The position numbers and the translations under genes are program-made. From NCBI RefSeq assembly GCF_001042715.1, contig NZ_CP009687.1:310001-374000 (forward strand): a stretch of 64,000 nucleotides of DNA. The letters are read 5' to 3'. Below the pieces are notes generated by a model that was not told the origin of the DNA, ran no database searches, and was given only the letters and a program-made list of their open reading frames with translations. The DNA comes from Clostridium aceticum. GTDB lineage: Bacteria; Bacillota; Clostridia; Peptostreptococcales; Natronincolaceae. Numbering within the stretch: the stretch's first letter is position 1; the number at the start of each line of letters is the position of its first letter. Positions 8,161-16,014 of this stretch are shown here, in pieces.

Positions 8161-9399
8161 ATGTCTTTTGAAATTATCGAAAATATTTTTACTATGAGTG
8201 CGGATATGGTGATGACTACTGCTATGGCAGCTGTATTACTGGTGATTGGTTATTTTATTAAGGGGAAGGTTAATTTTTTAGAAAAATATTGTATCCCAGC
8301 ACCAGTTGTAGGCGGGTTTCTATTTATGCTTATTACATGGATTGGTCACGTTACAGGGGCATTTTCCTTTAGTTTTACTACAACGCTGCAATCCTTCTTT
8401 ATGCTAGCTTTTTTTACTACAGTTGGACTTGGTGCAAGTATGGCGTTATTAAAAAAAGGAGGAATTTTACTAGTCGTTTATTGGTTAATAGCTGGGGTTT
8501 CTTCTATTTTTCAAAATGCTATAGGAATTGCTGTTTCAAAAATAACTGGTTTAGAACCAGCATATGGTCTTTTATCAAGTGCTATTACAATGGTTGGTGG
8601 ACATGGAGCTGGTGCTGCATATGGTATGACTTTTGAAGGCATGGGATATCCTGCAGGTACTCTTGTAGGAGCAGCAGCTGCAACCTTTGGTCTAATTTCA
8701 TCTGTTATGGTGGGGGGACCTGTTGCACGACGTTTAATTGAAAAAAATAACTTAAAACCAGATCATAGTGAGGACTTTGATACAAGTGTTACAGAAATAA
8801 ATGCTGCCAGTGGTGAGGTTTTAAGTGGGCTTGATATTATTAAAAATGTAACTGCTATCTTAGTATGTATGGCTCTTGGAACTATGGTTTCAGGTTGGAT
8901 AGGCAAGCTAATAAATATGGAATTTCCAACTTATGTAGGTGCAATGTTTGTAGCAGTTATCCTACGTAATTTAAATGAAAAAGTGCGTTGGTATAAGTTT
9001 GACTATCCATTAGTAGAAGGAATTGGAGATGTTACGCTTGGTCTTTATCTATCAATGGCTATGATGACTTTAAGAATGTGGGAATTAGCAGGACTTGCAG
9101 GACCAATGCTTATCGTGTTAGTGTGTCAAGTTATTTTTGTAGTTTCCTTTACTTACTTTGTTGTATTCCGTTTGCTTGGAAAGAACTACGATGCTGCTGT
9201 TATGTGTGCTGGTCTTTTAGGTCATGGCTTAGGTGCAACGCCTACAGCGATTGTAAACCTTACTGCTGTTAATGACCGTTATGGAATGAGTAGAAAGGCC
9301 ATGATGATCGTTCCAATCGTTGGAGCTTTCTTAGTTGATATTATATATCAACCACAAACAGTGTGGTTTATAAAGACTTTTGTTGAAAATTTGAGGTAA
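8161..9399 (+). CDS. gltS: Sodium/glutamate symporter, GltS family
   Basis: A 412-aa inner-membrane carrier with ten or more hydrophobic segments, of the GltS (ESS) family that moves glutamate with sodium ions. The two family repeats are visible: KYCIPAPVVGGFLF with a GLGAS turn in the first half, and AMFVAVILRN with LGHGLGATPTAIVN in the second; the HGAGAAYG segment is the first pore loop. ATG 8161 follows TAGGAGGTATGGTAT. It is the first gene behind the sigma-54 promoter and is followed after 24 bases by glutamate formimidoyltransferase. In this setting it may carry glutamate or a related histidine-breakdown product out or in. The exact substrate is inference. Confidence 0.85.
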   Translation: MSFEIIENIFTMSADMVMTTAMAAVLLVIGYFIKGKVNFLEKYCIPAPVVGGFLFMLITWIGHVTGAFSFSFTTTLQSFFMLAFFTTVGLGASMALLKKGGILLVVYWLIAGVSSIFQNAIGIAVSKITGLEPAYGLLSSAITMVGGHGAGAAYGMTFEGMGYPAGTLVGAAAATFGLISSVMVGGPVARRLIEKNNLKPDHSEDFDTSVTEINAASGEVLSGLDIIKNVTAILVCMALGTMVSGWIGKLINMEFPTYVGAMFVAVILRNLNEKVRWYKFDYPLVEGIGDVTLGLYLSMAMMTLRMWELAGLAGPMLIVLVCQVIFVVSFTYFVVFRLLGKNYDAAVMCAGLLGHGLGATPTAIVNLTAVNDRYGMSRKAMMIVPIVGAFLVDIIYQPQTVWFIKTFVENLR

Positions 9400-9423
9400 A
9401 AATTTAAAAATTAGGAGGCAGTT

Positions 9424-10323
9424 ATGAAAAAACTAATAGAATGTGTTCCAAATTTTAGTGAAGGTAGAAATACAGGGATCGTAGAGGAAATTATTGATGA
9501 AGTTAGAAAAATAGAAGGTATAACAATTTTGGACTATTCATCTGACAAAGATCACAACAGAACAGTCCTTACAATGATAGGATCTCCTGAGAGAATAAAA
9601 GAAGCTGCTATAAACTCTGCAAGAAAAGCTGCTGAACTTATAGATATGTCAAAACACGAAGGTGCTCACCCTAGAATGGGAGCAACAGATGTTATTCCAT
9701 TTACACCTGTAGCCCATGTGACAATAGAGGAATGTATCGAAGTTGCAAAAGAAGTAGGGGCTGAAATAGGAAACTGGGAGATTCCAGTATATCTATACGA
9801 AGATGCAGCAACAACTCCTGATAGAAAAAATCTTGCAAGTGTAAGAAAAGGTCAATACGAAGGTTTCTTTGAAAAAATCAACAAAGAAGAATGGAAACCA
9901 GATTTTGGACCTCAAGCAATGAACGCAAAAAGTGGTTGTACAGCAGTAGGTGTAAGAGTACCGCTAGTAGCATATAATATAAATCTAGACACACCAGATG
10001 TAGAAATTGCAGATAAAATTGCAAAAAAAGTAAGACATCTGGGTGGAGGACTAGTGTATGTAAAAGCTATAGGCTTAAAACTAGAAGAAAGAAATCAAAC
10101 TCAGGTTTCAATGAATCTAGTTAACTATGAAAAAACAGCAATTTACCAAGCTTTTGAGATGGTAAAAATAGAAGCAAAAAGATATGGAGCAAATGTAGTA
10201 GGCAGCGAGGTTATAGGAACTGTTCCAATGAAATCTCTACTGGACGCTGCAGAGTATTATTTACAAATAGAAAACTTCAGTATGGAGCAAATACTAGAAA
10301 AAAGATTATTAGATGAGCAATAA
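9424..10323 (+). CDS. ftcD: Glutamate formimidoyltransferase (FTCD N-domain type)
   Basis: A 299-aa stand-alone formiminotransferase that moves the formimino group from N-formimino-L-glutamate to tetrahydrofolate, the last step of folate-linked histidine breakdown, releasing glutamate. Seen in the sequence: the start CVPNFSEGRN, and KHEGAHPRMGATDVIPF containing His82, the position of the catalytic base in the animal enzyme, followed by FTPVAHVT. No cyclodeaminase domain is fused, and no separate cyclodeaminase gene is in the window. The gene starts 24 bases after the GltS-type carrier with TTAGGAGGCAGTT as ribosome site. Glutamate produced here is the expected cargo of that carrier. Confidence 0.93.
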   Translation: MKKLIECVPNFSEGRNTGIVEEIIDEVRKIEGITILDYSSDKDHNRTVLTMIGSPERIKEAAINSARKAAELIDMSKHEGAHPRMGATDVIPFTPVAHVTIEECIEVAKEVGAEIGNWEIPVYLYEDAATTPDRKNLASVRKGQYEGFFEKINKEEWKPDFGPQAMNAKSGCTAVGVRVPLVAYNINLDTPDVEIADKIAKKVRHLGGGLVYVKAIGLKLEERNQTQVSMNLVNYEKTAIYQAFEMVKIEAKRYGANVVGSEVIGTVPMKSLLDAAEYYLQIENFSMEQILEKRLLDEQ

Positions 10324-10341
10324 AAAAGACTGATAAAGTTA

Positions 10342-10382
10342 TACAATTGAAAGGTCTGCTCCTTGGCAGGCCTTTGGTTGTA
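10342..10382 (+). terminator. Hairpin between ftcD and hutD
   Basis: A ten-pair stem (10350-10359 with 10366-10375, one G-U pair) inside an outer TACAA/TTGTA pair. No T-run follows, so it may reduce or process rather than end the transcript. Confidence 0.45.
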
Positions 10383-10398
10383 AAAAGAAGGAGTTCCT

Positions 10399-10974
10399 AT
10401 GAAAGAAAAAATTATTAAGAAGGAAGATTTCATAACGACAAAATGGGCTGGTGGAGAAACAACCCAATTAGCAATATATCCAGAAGATGCAACTCTTTCG
10501 GAGAAGAACTTTTTATGGCGGGTTTCATCAGCTACATTTACATCTACGCAATCAGAGTTCTCAGACTTTAGTGGTTACCAAAGGTACATTCTTCCGCTAG
10601 AAGGAAAACTAAGCTTATATCACAAAGGGTTATATAATAGGGAACTAGACAAATATGAAGTGGAGTACTTCGATGGATCTTGGAGCACATTTTCAGAAAA
10701 CACCCTGGATTGCAGAGACTATAATTTTATTGTAAAAAGTGGAAATTCTTCAAAAATGCAAATCTTAAGGGCCGGAGACGAATGCTTTCTTCAAAATTCA
10801 GAAATTGTGACGCTATTTTCTATGAAGGATTTTGTTATAAATCTATGCAATCATAATGAGAAAAGAAATATCGATGGATTCTCGTTATTTGTTATAGAAA
10901 CAGATAGCCAAGAAAAAATCAGCATCACATCCGCTGATTCCCCAATCATAATCACAGAGTTTGTAATAAATTAA
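10399..10974 (+). CDS. hutD: HutD/Ves family cupin protein
   Basis: A 191-aa protein of the HutD/Ves family, a bicupin fold associated with histidine-utilisation operons, where it is thought to limit flux rather than act as an enzyme. Visible family marks are the opening KKEDFITTKWAGGETTQLAIYPE, the segment FLWRVSSATFTSTQSEFSDFSGYQRYILPLEGKLSL in outline (residues 38-75), and a weaker C-terminal cupin. It is preceded by AAGAAGGAG and follows ftcD by 75 bases, so it is the third gene of the carrier/ftcD transcript. hutH, hutU and hutI are not in the window, so the pathway must be completed elsewhere. Confidence 0.85.
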   Translation: MKEKIIKKEDFITTKWAGGETTQLAIYPEDATLSEKNFLWRVSSATFTSTQSEFSDFSGYQRYILPLEGKLSLYHKGLYNRELDKYEVEYFDGSWSTFSENTLDCRDYNFIVKSGNSSKMQILRAGDECFLQNSEIVTLFSMKDFVINLCNHNEKRNIDGFSLFVIETDSQEKISITSADSPIIITEFVIN

Positions 10975-10998
10975 AAAGAATATACAAAGTAAAAAAGC

Positions 10999-11041
10999 AG
11001 ATAAGAAGAAGTAGTGAATAAACTCTTGAGAAGATAGGCAA
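10999..11041 (+). repeat. Right copy of 43-nt direct repeat
   Basis: Matches 4561-4603 at 41 of 43 positions. It begins with the same GAT-AAG-AAG-AAG-stop pattern that ends the FlgN-like gene, although no gene is left in front of it here, and it runs through the -35 hexamer of the raiA promoter. Confidence 0.85.
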
Positions 11042-11054
11042 TATAGTGTATAAT
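11026..11054 (+). promoter_or_regulatory. Sigma-A promoter of raiA RNA
   Basis: TTGAGA (11026-11031), exactly 17 bp, TATAAT (11049-11054). Transcription should start near 11061, at the 5' end of the structured RNA. Confidence 0.8.
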
Positions 11055-11060
11055 AAAATG

Positions 11061-11330
11061 GAATATGTATTGTACAATGAAGGTCTGTGGTTGAAAGTCC
11101 ATGCCAGTCGCAGGCAAAGGGACCCACGTAAGATAGTAAAAAAGTTACTAGCGATCATGGTGCGGCTTAGATGTTAGACCTGCCGGTGATTTCACCGAGA
11201 GAAGTAGTAGTGAAGGTAACCCCTGGGCGAACCTTCCAGCAGGCGGGTGTGGGGGCAAAGACCAGGTCAGCTTCTTTTGTACCATATTTACCACTGAAAA
11301 AGCTTTGGCATGATGTCGAGGCTTTTTTTT
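11061..11330 (+). ncRNA. raiA-type structured noncoding RNA
   Basis: A 270-nt GC-richer island in an AT-rich intergenic region with its own sigma-A promoter and a strong terminator (11297-11330). It holds dense conserved-looking runs such as GTTGAAAGTCCATGCC, GGTGATTTCACCG and GGTAACCCCTGGGCGAACC, and has no credible reading frame. The raiA RNA motif is a large structured RNA of Firmicutes and Actinobacteria found upstream of raiA/hpf genes; here hpf is the next gene. The call rests on location, size and structure, since I could not align it to the Rfam model. An RNase P-like GAAAGTCCATGC string is present, but the other RNase P conserved regions are not. Confidence 0.72.
11297..11330 (+). 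terminator. Terminator of raiA RNA
   Basis: AAAAAGC (11297-11303) pairs with GCTTTTT (11321-11327), with TTTGGCA/TGTCGAG continuing the stem to a TGA loop, followed by T8. Confidence 0.85.
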
Positions 11331-11340
11331 ATATATTCTA

Positions 11341-11372
11341 CAATGACGACGAAAGTCGTTGTTTTTTTTATT
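11341..11372 (+). terminator. Second, back-up terminator
   Basis: AATGACGAC-GAAA-GTCGTTGTT: a nine-pair stem with a GAAA tetraloop followed by T8, directly after the first terminator. Confidence 0.75.
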
Positions 11373-11381
11373 TGAAACATT

Positions 11382-11437
11382 TTATTGTTTAATTTGGAGA
11401 ATAAAAGAGTTATTGTTTAATTTGGAGAATAAAAGAG
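11382..11437. repeat. Perfect 28-bp tandem duplication
   Basis: The 28 bases at 11382-11409 are repeated exactly at 11410-11437 (unit begins TTATTGTTTAATTTGGAG). No function is evident. The following 100 bases up to the DnaA boxes are AT-rich with nothing I recognise. Confidence 0.9.
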
Positions 11438-11587
11438 ATTTTTTTTTAAAATAATGTAAAAAATAAAGGGTAAAATATTAAAAGATTTGTATAACTAGGC
11501 TAGAATATGTAATAGAAAATTCTGAATTTATAGTTGTTTATGACTGTACACATATATATACACATGCTGTTTCCCTTGAAAATAAAG

Positions 11588-11685
11588 TTATCAACAATGT
11601 TATTAACATTATCCACAAAAAACATTTATACATATCCACAGAAATAAGGATTTTGTAAAAGAAAAACGAATGTATCTGTGGATAC
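11588..11685. other. DnaA-box cluster upstream of hpf
   Basis: Four DnaA-box-like nonamers within 98 bp: TTATCAACA (11588-11596), the perfect consensus TTATCCACA (11609-11617), ATATCCACA (11632-11640) and, on the other strand, TGTGGATAC (11677-11685). The last lies in a TGTATC-TGTG-GATACA palindrome. Flanking DNA is very AT-rich. Neither dnaA nor dnaN is nearby, so this is a regulatory or titration site rather than an obvious origin. Confidence 0.65.
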
Positions 11686-11894
11686 AAAAACACTGACTAT
11701 TTTGCAAAGGAAATTCATATAATAACCTTAAGCAAAGACTATTTATTTTATTATTTTACAAAAATAAAAAAACTTTGTTTGACAAGCTCTAGAGAGGGTA
11801 TGTATACAAATACCTAAATCATTAACTTTGTTTTATAATTTTAAGTTGGTATTTAGCCGGCTTGAATAGAATAGAAGGGAAAGGAGCTGGAGAT

Positions 11895-12434
11895 ATGAAG
11901 GTCATTATAAGCGGAAAAAACATAGAAGTAACTGAGGCGTTGAAGGGGACAGTTGAATCCAAAATCTCTAAGCTAGACAAATATTTTAATGAGGGAGCTG
12001 AGGCACAGGCTACTTTGACAGTAGAGAAAAATAGACAAATGATAGAAGTGACAATACCTATTAATGGTTCTATTCTCAGGGCAGAGGAAGTTACCCATGA
12101 TATGTACACTTCTATTGATAAGGTCGTAGATAAATTGATTCGCCAGTTAAGAAAACATAAGACAAAAATGGAGAAAAATCGTGTTAGCAATTATGAAACA
12201 ATTCGATTTGAAAACATTCCAGTCTTCGAAGACGATGATAAGGACATAGAAGCAAAAATCGTAAAAACAAAACGTTTTGCACTAAAACCAATGGTTTCTG
12301 AAGAAGCGGTACTACAAATGGAGCTTATAGGGCATAATTTCTTTGTATTCGCCAACGCCGACACGGACGAGGTAAATGTCGTTTATAAAAGAAAAGATGG
12401 AAACTATGGATTGATAGAACCAGAGTTTGATTAA
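11895..12434 (+). CDS. hpf: Ribosome hibernation promoting factor, long form
   Basis: A 179-aa long-form HPF (RaiA/YvyD) that binds idle 30S subunits and joins two 70S ribosomes into inactive 100S dimers. The N-terminal S30AE domain (residues 1-100; MKVIISGKNIEVTEALKGTVESK) blocks the tRNA and mRNA channel, and the C-terminal dimerisation domain (about 120-179) shows IVKTKRFALKPMVSEEAVLQMELIGHNFFVF and ends GLIEPE. ATG 11895 has AAAGGAG eight bases upstream; the frame is open to 11862 but without a site. It lies in the ancestral hpf-secA-prfB order. The raiA RNA, tandem terminators and a DnaA-box cluster lie upstream, so hpf likely has its own promoter near 11770-11830. Confidence 0.95.
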   Translation: MKVIISGKNIEVTEALKGTVESKISKLDKYFNEGAEAQATLTVEKNRQMIEVTIPINGSILRAEEVTHDMYTSIDKVVDKLIRQLRKHKTKMEKNRVSNYETIRFENIPVFEDDDKDIEAKIVKTKRFALKPMVSEEAVLQMELIGHNFFVFANADTDEVNVVYKRKDGNYGLIEPEFD

Positions 12435-12439
12435 AATAA

Positions 12440-12506
12440 ATCATAAATAAAAGATAGAGGGATGGATCAATAGATTTATCCCTCTATCTTTTATTTATGA
12501 TAAATT
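12440..12506 (+). terminator. Terminator with 24-bp perfect stem
   Basis: Positions 12440-12463 are the exact reverse complement of 12478-12501, with a 14-nt loop, followed by TTTTTA. This is unusually long and perfect for an intrinsic terminator and could act in both directions. Confidence 0.8.
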
Positions 12507-12544
12507 TTTAAAAGCAGCAGGAAAAAGTTAGTCTGCATAGAAAT

Positions 12545-13189
12545 ATGTATGAAATAAGGAAATTTCGAAGGGTTGTGATTTGTGTGGTGTTAGAGGCTAT
12601 TGTGTTAGGACTAATTATAGGGAAAATTCGAGGAGGGCAGTTTAAAAGATTAGGTACTACGACTTTAAGATTTTCATGGATTATTTTGCTGGCTTTTTCT
12701 TTGAGACTGGCAGTCTCTGTGATGATTTCTTTAGGTCAGCCTCTGGTGATACAGTATAGAATGATTTTTTACTTATTGTCCTACAGTATTTTGTTTATAG
12801 CATTGTTCTTTAATATGCATTTTAAATGTATGTGGCTGATTGCAATAGGCAGCATAACAAACTTTTTAGCAATTTTGTTAAATAAGGGGAGTATGCCCAT
12901 CAACATGACAACACTAGAAAATTTTGGATTTAGCAATATGATGACTTCCATTGAGCTAGGAGCGTTACCACAATATATACCGATGGAGGAAGCGGCGCTT
13001 TACAGCATTTATCTAGGCAAAGGGCTTTCTATGCCTTCTATATACCCATTAAAACAGATTTTCAGTATAGGAGATTTACTGATGGCGGTAGGGATATTTT
13101 TCTTAGTACAGCATATGATGTCTTCCAGTTTGTATCACAAAACATCTAAAATTTTACACTTTGACCATAAAAGCAAGCTGCCTTTATAG
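12545..13189 (+). CDS. DUF5317-like integral membrane protein
   Basis: A hydrophobic protein of up to 214 aa with five to six membrane segments, resembling the clostridial DUF5317 family of unknown function. Recognisable parts are the opening EAIVLGLIIGKIRGGQFKRLG, the NFLAILLNKGSMPIN loop and a late segment ISIGDLLMAVG-like (here FSIGDLLMAVGIFFLV). The start is uncertain: ATG 12545 has no ribosome site, while GTG 12584 lies eleven bases after GAAGGG and agrees better with the usual start of the family just before the EA motif. It sits between hpf and secA with separate signals on each side. Confidence 0.65.
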   Translation: MYEIRKFRRVVICVVLEAIVLGLIIGKIRGGQFKRLGTTTLRFSWIILLAFSLRLAVSVMISLGQPLVIQYRMIFYLLSYSILFIALFFNMHFKCMWLIAIGSITNFLAILLNKGSMPINMTTLENFGFSNMMTSIELGALPQYIPMEEAALYSIYLGKGLSMPSIYPLKQIFSIGDLLMAVGIFFLVQHMMSSSLYHKTSKILHFDHKSKLPL

Positions 13190-13323
13190 GGAATCTTATT
13201 TTTATTGTTTTAAAAATAGATAAATGATACAATAATAGGATAGATAGGGCAAGTATAATCAAGCTGAGGCTAAAGATAACAAGCCTCTCTTAATTTTGTA
13301 AATATATAAATGAGGTGAAATGC

Positions 13324-15999
13324 TTGAAACAGTTATTTGAGAAGGTTTTTGGTAGTTATAGTGAAAGAGAACTTAAGAAGTTAGATAAACTTATTCAAAA
13401 AATAGAAGCTTTAGATGCAGTTTATTCAAAATTAAGTGATAGTGAATTAAGACAGAATACCTTTCAGTTTAAAGAAAGAATACTAAAGGGAGAAACCCTA
13501 GACGATCTTCTTCCAGAGGCTTTTGCTACTGTAAGAGAGGCTTCCTTCAGGGTGCTGGGGATGAAGCACTATAAGGTGCAGTTATATGGCGGTATTGTTT
13601 TACACCAAGGTCGCATTGCTGAGATGAAGACTGGGGAAGGTAAAACCTTGATGGCAACTTTACCAGTATACTTAAATGCTCTTTCAGGAAAAGGTGTACA
13701 TATCGTCACTGTAAATGATTATTTAGCAAAGAGGGACTGTGAGTGGATGGGAAAGGTTTACCACTTTTTAGGACTTTCTGTAGGGGTAATTCTTCATGGT
13801 TTGACACAGCCACAAAGGAGAACTGCCTATAATAGCGATATCACCTATGGTACCAACAATGAATTTGGATTTGATTATTTAAGGGATAATATGGTGATTT
13901 ACAAAGAAGAAAGGGTTCAAAGGGACTTAAACTATGGGATTGTAGACGAAGTAGACAGTATTTTAATTGACGAAGCTAGAACCCCTCTGATTATCTCAGG
14001 ACAGGGAGAGAAGTCTACAAAAATGTATTTTGTTGTAGACCAATTTATAAAAACCTTAAAGAAAGAAGCTGACTTTACCATAGACGAGAAGGCAAACTCT
14101 GTTACATTGACAGAGGAGGGTGTAGAAAAGGCTGAAAGGTCCTTTGGCATAGAAAATCTATCGGATTTAGCCAATATGGAATTGTCTCACCACATTAACC
14201 AAGCACTTAAAGCCCATACTTTGATGAAAAGGGACAAAAACTACGTAGTGAAGGATGGAGAGATTGTTATCGTAGACGACTTTACAGGTCGTTTGATGTT
14301 TGGAAGACGTTATAGTGATGGGTTACATCAAGCCATAGAAGCAAAAGAGGGCCTAGAAATTCAAAGGGAATCCAAAACTTTGGCTACGATTACCTTCCAG
14401 AATTATTTCAGAATGTATAACAAATTAGCCGGCATGACTGGAACAGCTAAAACAGAAGAAGAAGAATTTATGTCTATTTATAAAATGGATGTTATAGAAA
14501 TTCCTACCAATAAACAAATCCTTCGACAAGATCATCCAGACGCTGTTTATCAAAGAGAAACTGGTAAGTTTCAAGCTCTTGCAAAAGACATTGAAGAGAA
14601 ACATCAGAAGGGGCAGCCAGTGCTGGTAGGTACGATTTCCATTGAGAAATCAGAGGAATTATCAAAACTGTTAAAAAGAAAGGGTATTCCTCATGAAGTA
14701 TTGAATGCTAAGCATCATGAAAGAGAAGCAGAAATTGTTGCTCAAGCAGGACGGAAGGGAGTTGTCACCATTGCCACCAATATGGCGGGACGTGGTACTG
14801 ACATCCTGTTGGGAGGAAATCCTGAGTTTTTAGCAAAACAAGAGATGAAGAAAAAGGGTTATAGCGATGATCTATTAGCGGAGACCACTAGCTTTACAGA
14901 TACAGACAATGAAGAAATTCTTGAAGCTAGAAGAACGTATGAAGAACTTTCTAAAAAGTACAAGATAGAAACAGACAGAGAGCATAAGGAAGTAATTGCT
15001 CTAGGTGGTTTGCATATCATTGGTACAGAAAGGCATGAATCACGAAGAATAGATAATCAGCTAAGAGGTCGTGCAGGTCGTCAAGGAGATCCAGGATCTA
15101 GTCGATTCTATATTTCTCTAGAGGATGATCTAATGCGCCTTTTTGGCGGTGATAAAATGCAGGGTTTCGTAGAAAAAATGGGACTACAGGAAGACGAGGC
15201 TATAGAACATAAGCTTCTTTCTAGATCTATTGAAAATGCACAGAAAAAGGTGGAAGGAAGAAACTTTGGTATCCGGAAGCATGTACTACAATATGATGAT
15301 GTCATGAATAAGCAAAGAGAAGTTATCTATGGGGAGCGTAAAAAAGTGCTGGCGGAAGAAAATATGCGGGATCATGTGTTTAATATGATTGGCAATATCA
15401 TTGACAATGCTATCGCGCTGTATACTGCTGATGCCCAATATCCTGAAGAGTGGGACTTAAAAGGCTTAGAGGATAATCTAACCAATATCTTCTTACCTAA
15501 GGAAACCTTAACTTTTGATAATATAGAGGACTTAACGATTGATGCATTAAAAGAAAAGATTATGGATCTTTGCGAAAAGCTCTATGAAGAAAAAGAAGAA
15601 GAGCTAGGTCAAGAGAGAATGCGAGAAATTGAGAGGGTTGTTTTATTACAGGTTATCGACACAAAGTGGATGGATCACATTGATGCTATGGATCAATTGC
15701 GACAAGGTATTGGATTAAGGGCGATTGGTCAAGTAGACCCTGTCAGAGCCTACCAGGTAGAAGGTTATGATATGTTCCAGGAGATGATCAATAAGATTCA
15801 AGAGGATACTGTGAGATACCTATTTAATATTGAGAAAGAAGTAAAGGTCCAACGGCGACAAGTAGTTAAACCAACTGCTGCTAGTCATGGTGAGGAAGAT
15901 GCAAAAGCAAAGCCAGTAGAGAAAAAAGAAGAAGCTGGTAGAAATGAGGCTTGTCCTTGCGGCAGTGGTAAGAAGTATAAGAAGTGTTGTGGAAGGTAG
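13324..15999 (+). CDS. secA: Preprotein translocase ATPase SecA
   Basis: The motor ATPase that drives proteins through SecYEG. It has 891 aa from TTG 13324, which lies six bases after GAGGTG; the GTG at 13315 is part of that ribosome site, and SecA proteins normally start just before the [15 protein letters not shown] segment. Visible motifs are Walker [10 protein letters not shown], the [19 protein letters not shown] Walker B region, [23 protein letters not shown], and the C-terminal zinc-binding SEC-C tail [13 protein letters not shown] that contacts SecB or ribosomes. prfB follows after 15 bases, the usual secA-prfB pair. Confidence 0.97.
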   Translation: MKQLFEKVFGSYSERELKKLDKLIQKIEALDAVYSKLSDSELRQNTFQFKERILKGETLDDLLPEAFATVREASFRVLGMKHYKVQLYGGIVLHQGRIAEMKTGEGKTLMATLPVYLNALSGKGVHIVTVNDYLAKRDCEWMGKVYHFLGLSVGVILHGLTQPQRRTAYNSDITYGTNNEFGFDYLRDNMVIYKEERVQRDLNYGIVDEVDSILIDEARTPLIISGQGEKSTKMYFVVDQFIKTLKKEADFTIDEKANSVTLTEEGVEKAERSFGIENLSDLANMELSHHINQALKAHTLMKRDKNYVVKDGEIVIVDDFTGRLMFGRRYSDGLHQAIEAKEGLEIQRESKTLATITFQNYFRMYNKLAGMTGTAKTEEEEFMSIYKMDVIEIPTNKQILRQDHPDAVYQRETGKFQALAKDIEEKHQKGQPVLVGTISIEKSEELSKLLKRKGIPHEVLNAKHHEREAEIVAQAGRKGVVTIATNMAGRGTDILLGGNPEFLAKQEMKKKGYSDDLLAETTSFTDTDNEEILEARRTYEELSKKYKIETDREHKEVIALGGLHIIGTERHESRRIDNQLRGRAGRQGDPGSSRFYISLEDDLMRLFGGDKMQGFVEKMGLQEDEAIEHKLLSRSIENAQKKVEGRNFGIRKHVLQYDDVMNKQREVIYGERKKVLAEENMRDHVFNMIGNIIDNAIALYTADAQYPEEWDLKGLEDNLTNIFLPKETLTFDNIEDLTIDALKEKIMDLCEKLYEEKEEELGQERMREIERVVLLQVIDTKWMDHIDAMDQLRQGIGLRAIGQVDPVRAYQVEGYDMFQEMINKIQEDTVRYLFNIEKEVKVQRRQVVKPTAASHGEEDAKAKPVEKKEEAGRNEACPCGSGKKYKKCCGR

Positions 16000-16014
16000 G
16001 GGAAGAAGGAATCA

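Noticed and set aside
11079-11110. RNase P RNA
   Set aside because: GAAAGTCCATGC resembles the first conserved region of RNase P, but the later conserved regions and the size expected for the full RNA are absent; the position before hpf favours the raiA motif.
11171-11392. 73-codon open frame inside the raiA-type RNA region
   Set aside because: It has no ribosome site, crosses two terminators and overlaps a GC-rich structured RNA; the composition is not protein-like.
11588-11685. Chromosomal replication origin
   Set aside because: DnaA boxes are present but dnaA, dnaN or rpmH are not; the neighbours are hpf and secA. The same holds for the cluster at 53993.
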